Assembly (NCBI GenBank): GCA_035541595.1
Contig: DATKNA010000205.1
Coordinates: forward strand, 1-12,392
Direction of reading: 5' to 3'
Source of the DNA: DATKNA01 sp035541595
GTDB taxonomy: Bacteria > Actinomycetota > Actinomycetes > Actinomycetales > Kineosporiaceae
Length of the DNA: 12,392 bases
Below the pieces are notes generated by a model that was not told the origin of the DNA, searched no databases, and saw nothing but the letters and a program-made list of their open reading frames with translations. Of the stretch, positions 11,911-12,392 are shown in pieces. A program made the position numbers and the translations under genes. Position 1 is the stretch's first letter, and every line of letters begins with the position of its first letter.

Positions 11911-12392
11911 CTAGCGGGCTGTGCCGGCGGCCACCGCGGCGGCCACAGGCACCGAGCCGCCCAGGACGGATTCGACGACCTCCTCGGCCCAGCGGAGCAC
12001 CTCGCGGTCGCGCAGCGGGGTCCCACCGACCCGGGCGGTCGTCGGCCGGGGCACGAGCATGGTGCGGACGGCGGGCTTCACGATCGACCCGGGGTACAGC
12101 CGCTTGAGCCGCAGCTGGGCCGAGTCCGGCAGGTCGACCGGGCCGAAGCGGACCTGGTTGCCCTGCTGCGTGATCTCGGTGAGGCCGGCCCGCCGGGCCT
12201 TGATCCGCAGCCGGGCGACGGCAAGGAGGTTCTCCACCGGGTCGGGGACCGCGCCGTAACGGTCCTCGAGTTCCTCCCGGATCGCCTGGATCCCCTCCTC
12301 GGCCGTGACCTCGGCGATCTTGCGATACGCCTCGAGGCGGAGCCGCTCCCCGGGCACGTAGTCGTGCGGCAGGTGCGCGTCGACCGGCAGCT
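11911..12392 (-). CDS. mfd: Transcription-repair coupling factor Mfd, C-terminal end (5' truncated by window)
   Basis: About 160 codons of the C-terminus are present, from LPVDAHLPHDYVPGERLRLE to a TAG stop at 11911. This stretch is the TRCF domain (D7), recognisable by VPGERLRLEAYRKIA, IREELEDRYGAVPDPVENLL and a variable tail. Mfd removes RNA polymerase stalled at lesions and recruits the nucleotide-excision repair proteins through UvrA. The D7 domain covers the UvrA-binding surface and keeps the protein in an inactive form. The helicase and polymerase-interaction domains lie beyond the right edge. The last 20 residues are Ala/Val-rich. The lipoprotein gene begins 52 bp downstream on the same strand, in the common mfd-lipoprotein-mazG order. 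Confidence 0.95.
   Translation of the reverse strand, partial: LPVDAHLPHDYVPGERLRLEAYRKIAEVTAEEGIQAIREELEDRYGAVPDPVENLLAVARLRIKARRAGLTEITQQGNQVRFGPVDLPDSAQLRLKRLYPGSIVKPAVRTMLVPRPTTARVGGTPLRDREVLRWAEEVVESVLGGSVPVAAAVAAGTAR

Noticed and set aside
11859..12026. Longer N-terminus for the SurA-like lipoprotein
   Set aside because: The extension lies inside mfd, has no protein-like pattern, and a strong GGAGGAG marks GTG 11858.

Overview
This window is high-GC actinobacterial chromosome (Actinomycetota). The gene content and order are typical of the phylum: mfd, a SurA-like lipoprotein, mazG, eno, ftsB/divIC, DUF501 and ppx all run in one direction. GTG starts, near-saturated GC at third codon positions, and -10-like TANNNT boxes lying 6 to 8 bases before start codons fit the same assignment. 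I cannot resolve the family from sequence alone.

Reading the minus strand from right to left, the order is: the 3' end of mfd (cut by the window edge), a SurA_N-type lipoprotein, mazG, a short 12-bp-repeat spacer, a DUF885 metallopeptidase-like gene, a 58-bp palindrome, eno (enolase), a 577-bp non-coding stretch rich in repeats and almost free of TA dinucleotides, then ftsB/divIC, DUF501 and ppx (tightly coupled by two 4-base GTGA overlaps), a small secreted lipoprotein, a dienelactone-hydrolase-family gene, and a family 5 uracil-DNA glycosylase. An M20 metallopeptidase on the plus strand converges on the glycosylase across a 112-bp gap that contains a small tandem repeat.

The left 450 bases look accessory. 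They hold the C-terminal end of a serine-recombinase-type protein running rightwards, with more AT-containing codons than the neighbouring M20 gene, and directly against it a tRNA gene on the minus strand. The recombinase frame has no stop before it enters the tRNA in antisense. The tRNA has an encoded CCA, a short (class I) variable loop and a UAA anticodon, which would read the rare leucine codon UUA. Leucine tRNAs are normally class II, so this pairing is odd. A mobile-element boundary at the 3' end of this tRNA is the simplest reading.

The rest is largely housekeeping: transcription-coupled repair (Mfd), nucleotide-pool cleaning (MazG), uracil excision (UDGb), glycolysis (Eno), division (FtsB) and polyphosphate/ppGpp metabolism (Ppx). 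I did not find a convincing new multi-gene system. The items most worth a second look are the tRNA/recombinase junction, the two related perfect or near-perfect palindromes flanking eno, the repeat-rich TA-poor stretch downstream of eno, and the Cys/His pattern of the uncharacterised DUF501 protein.
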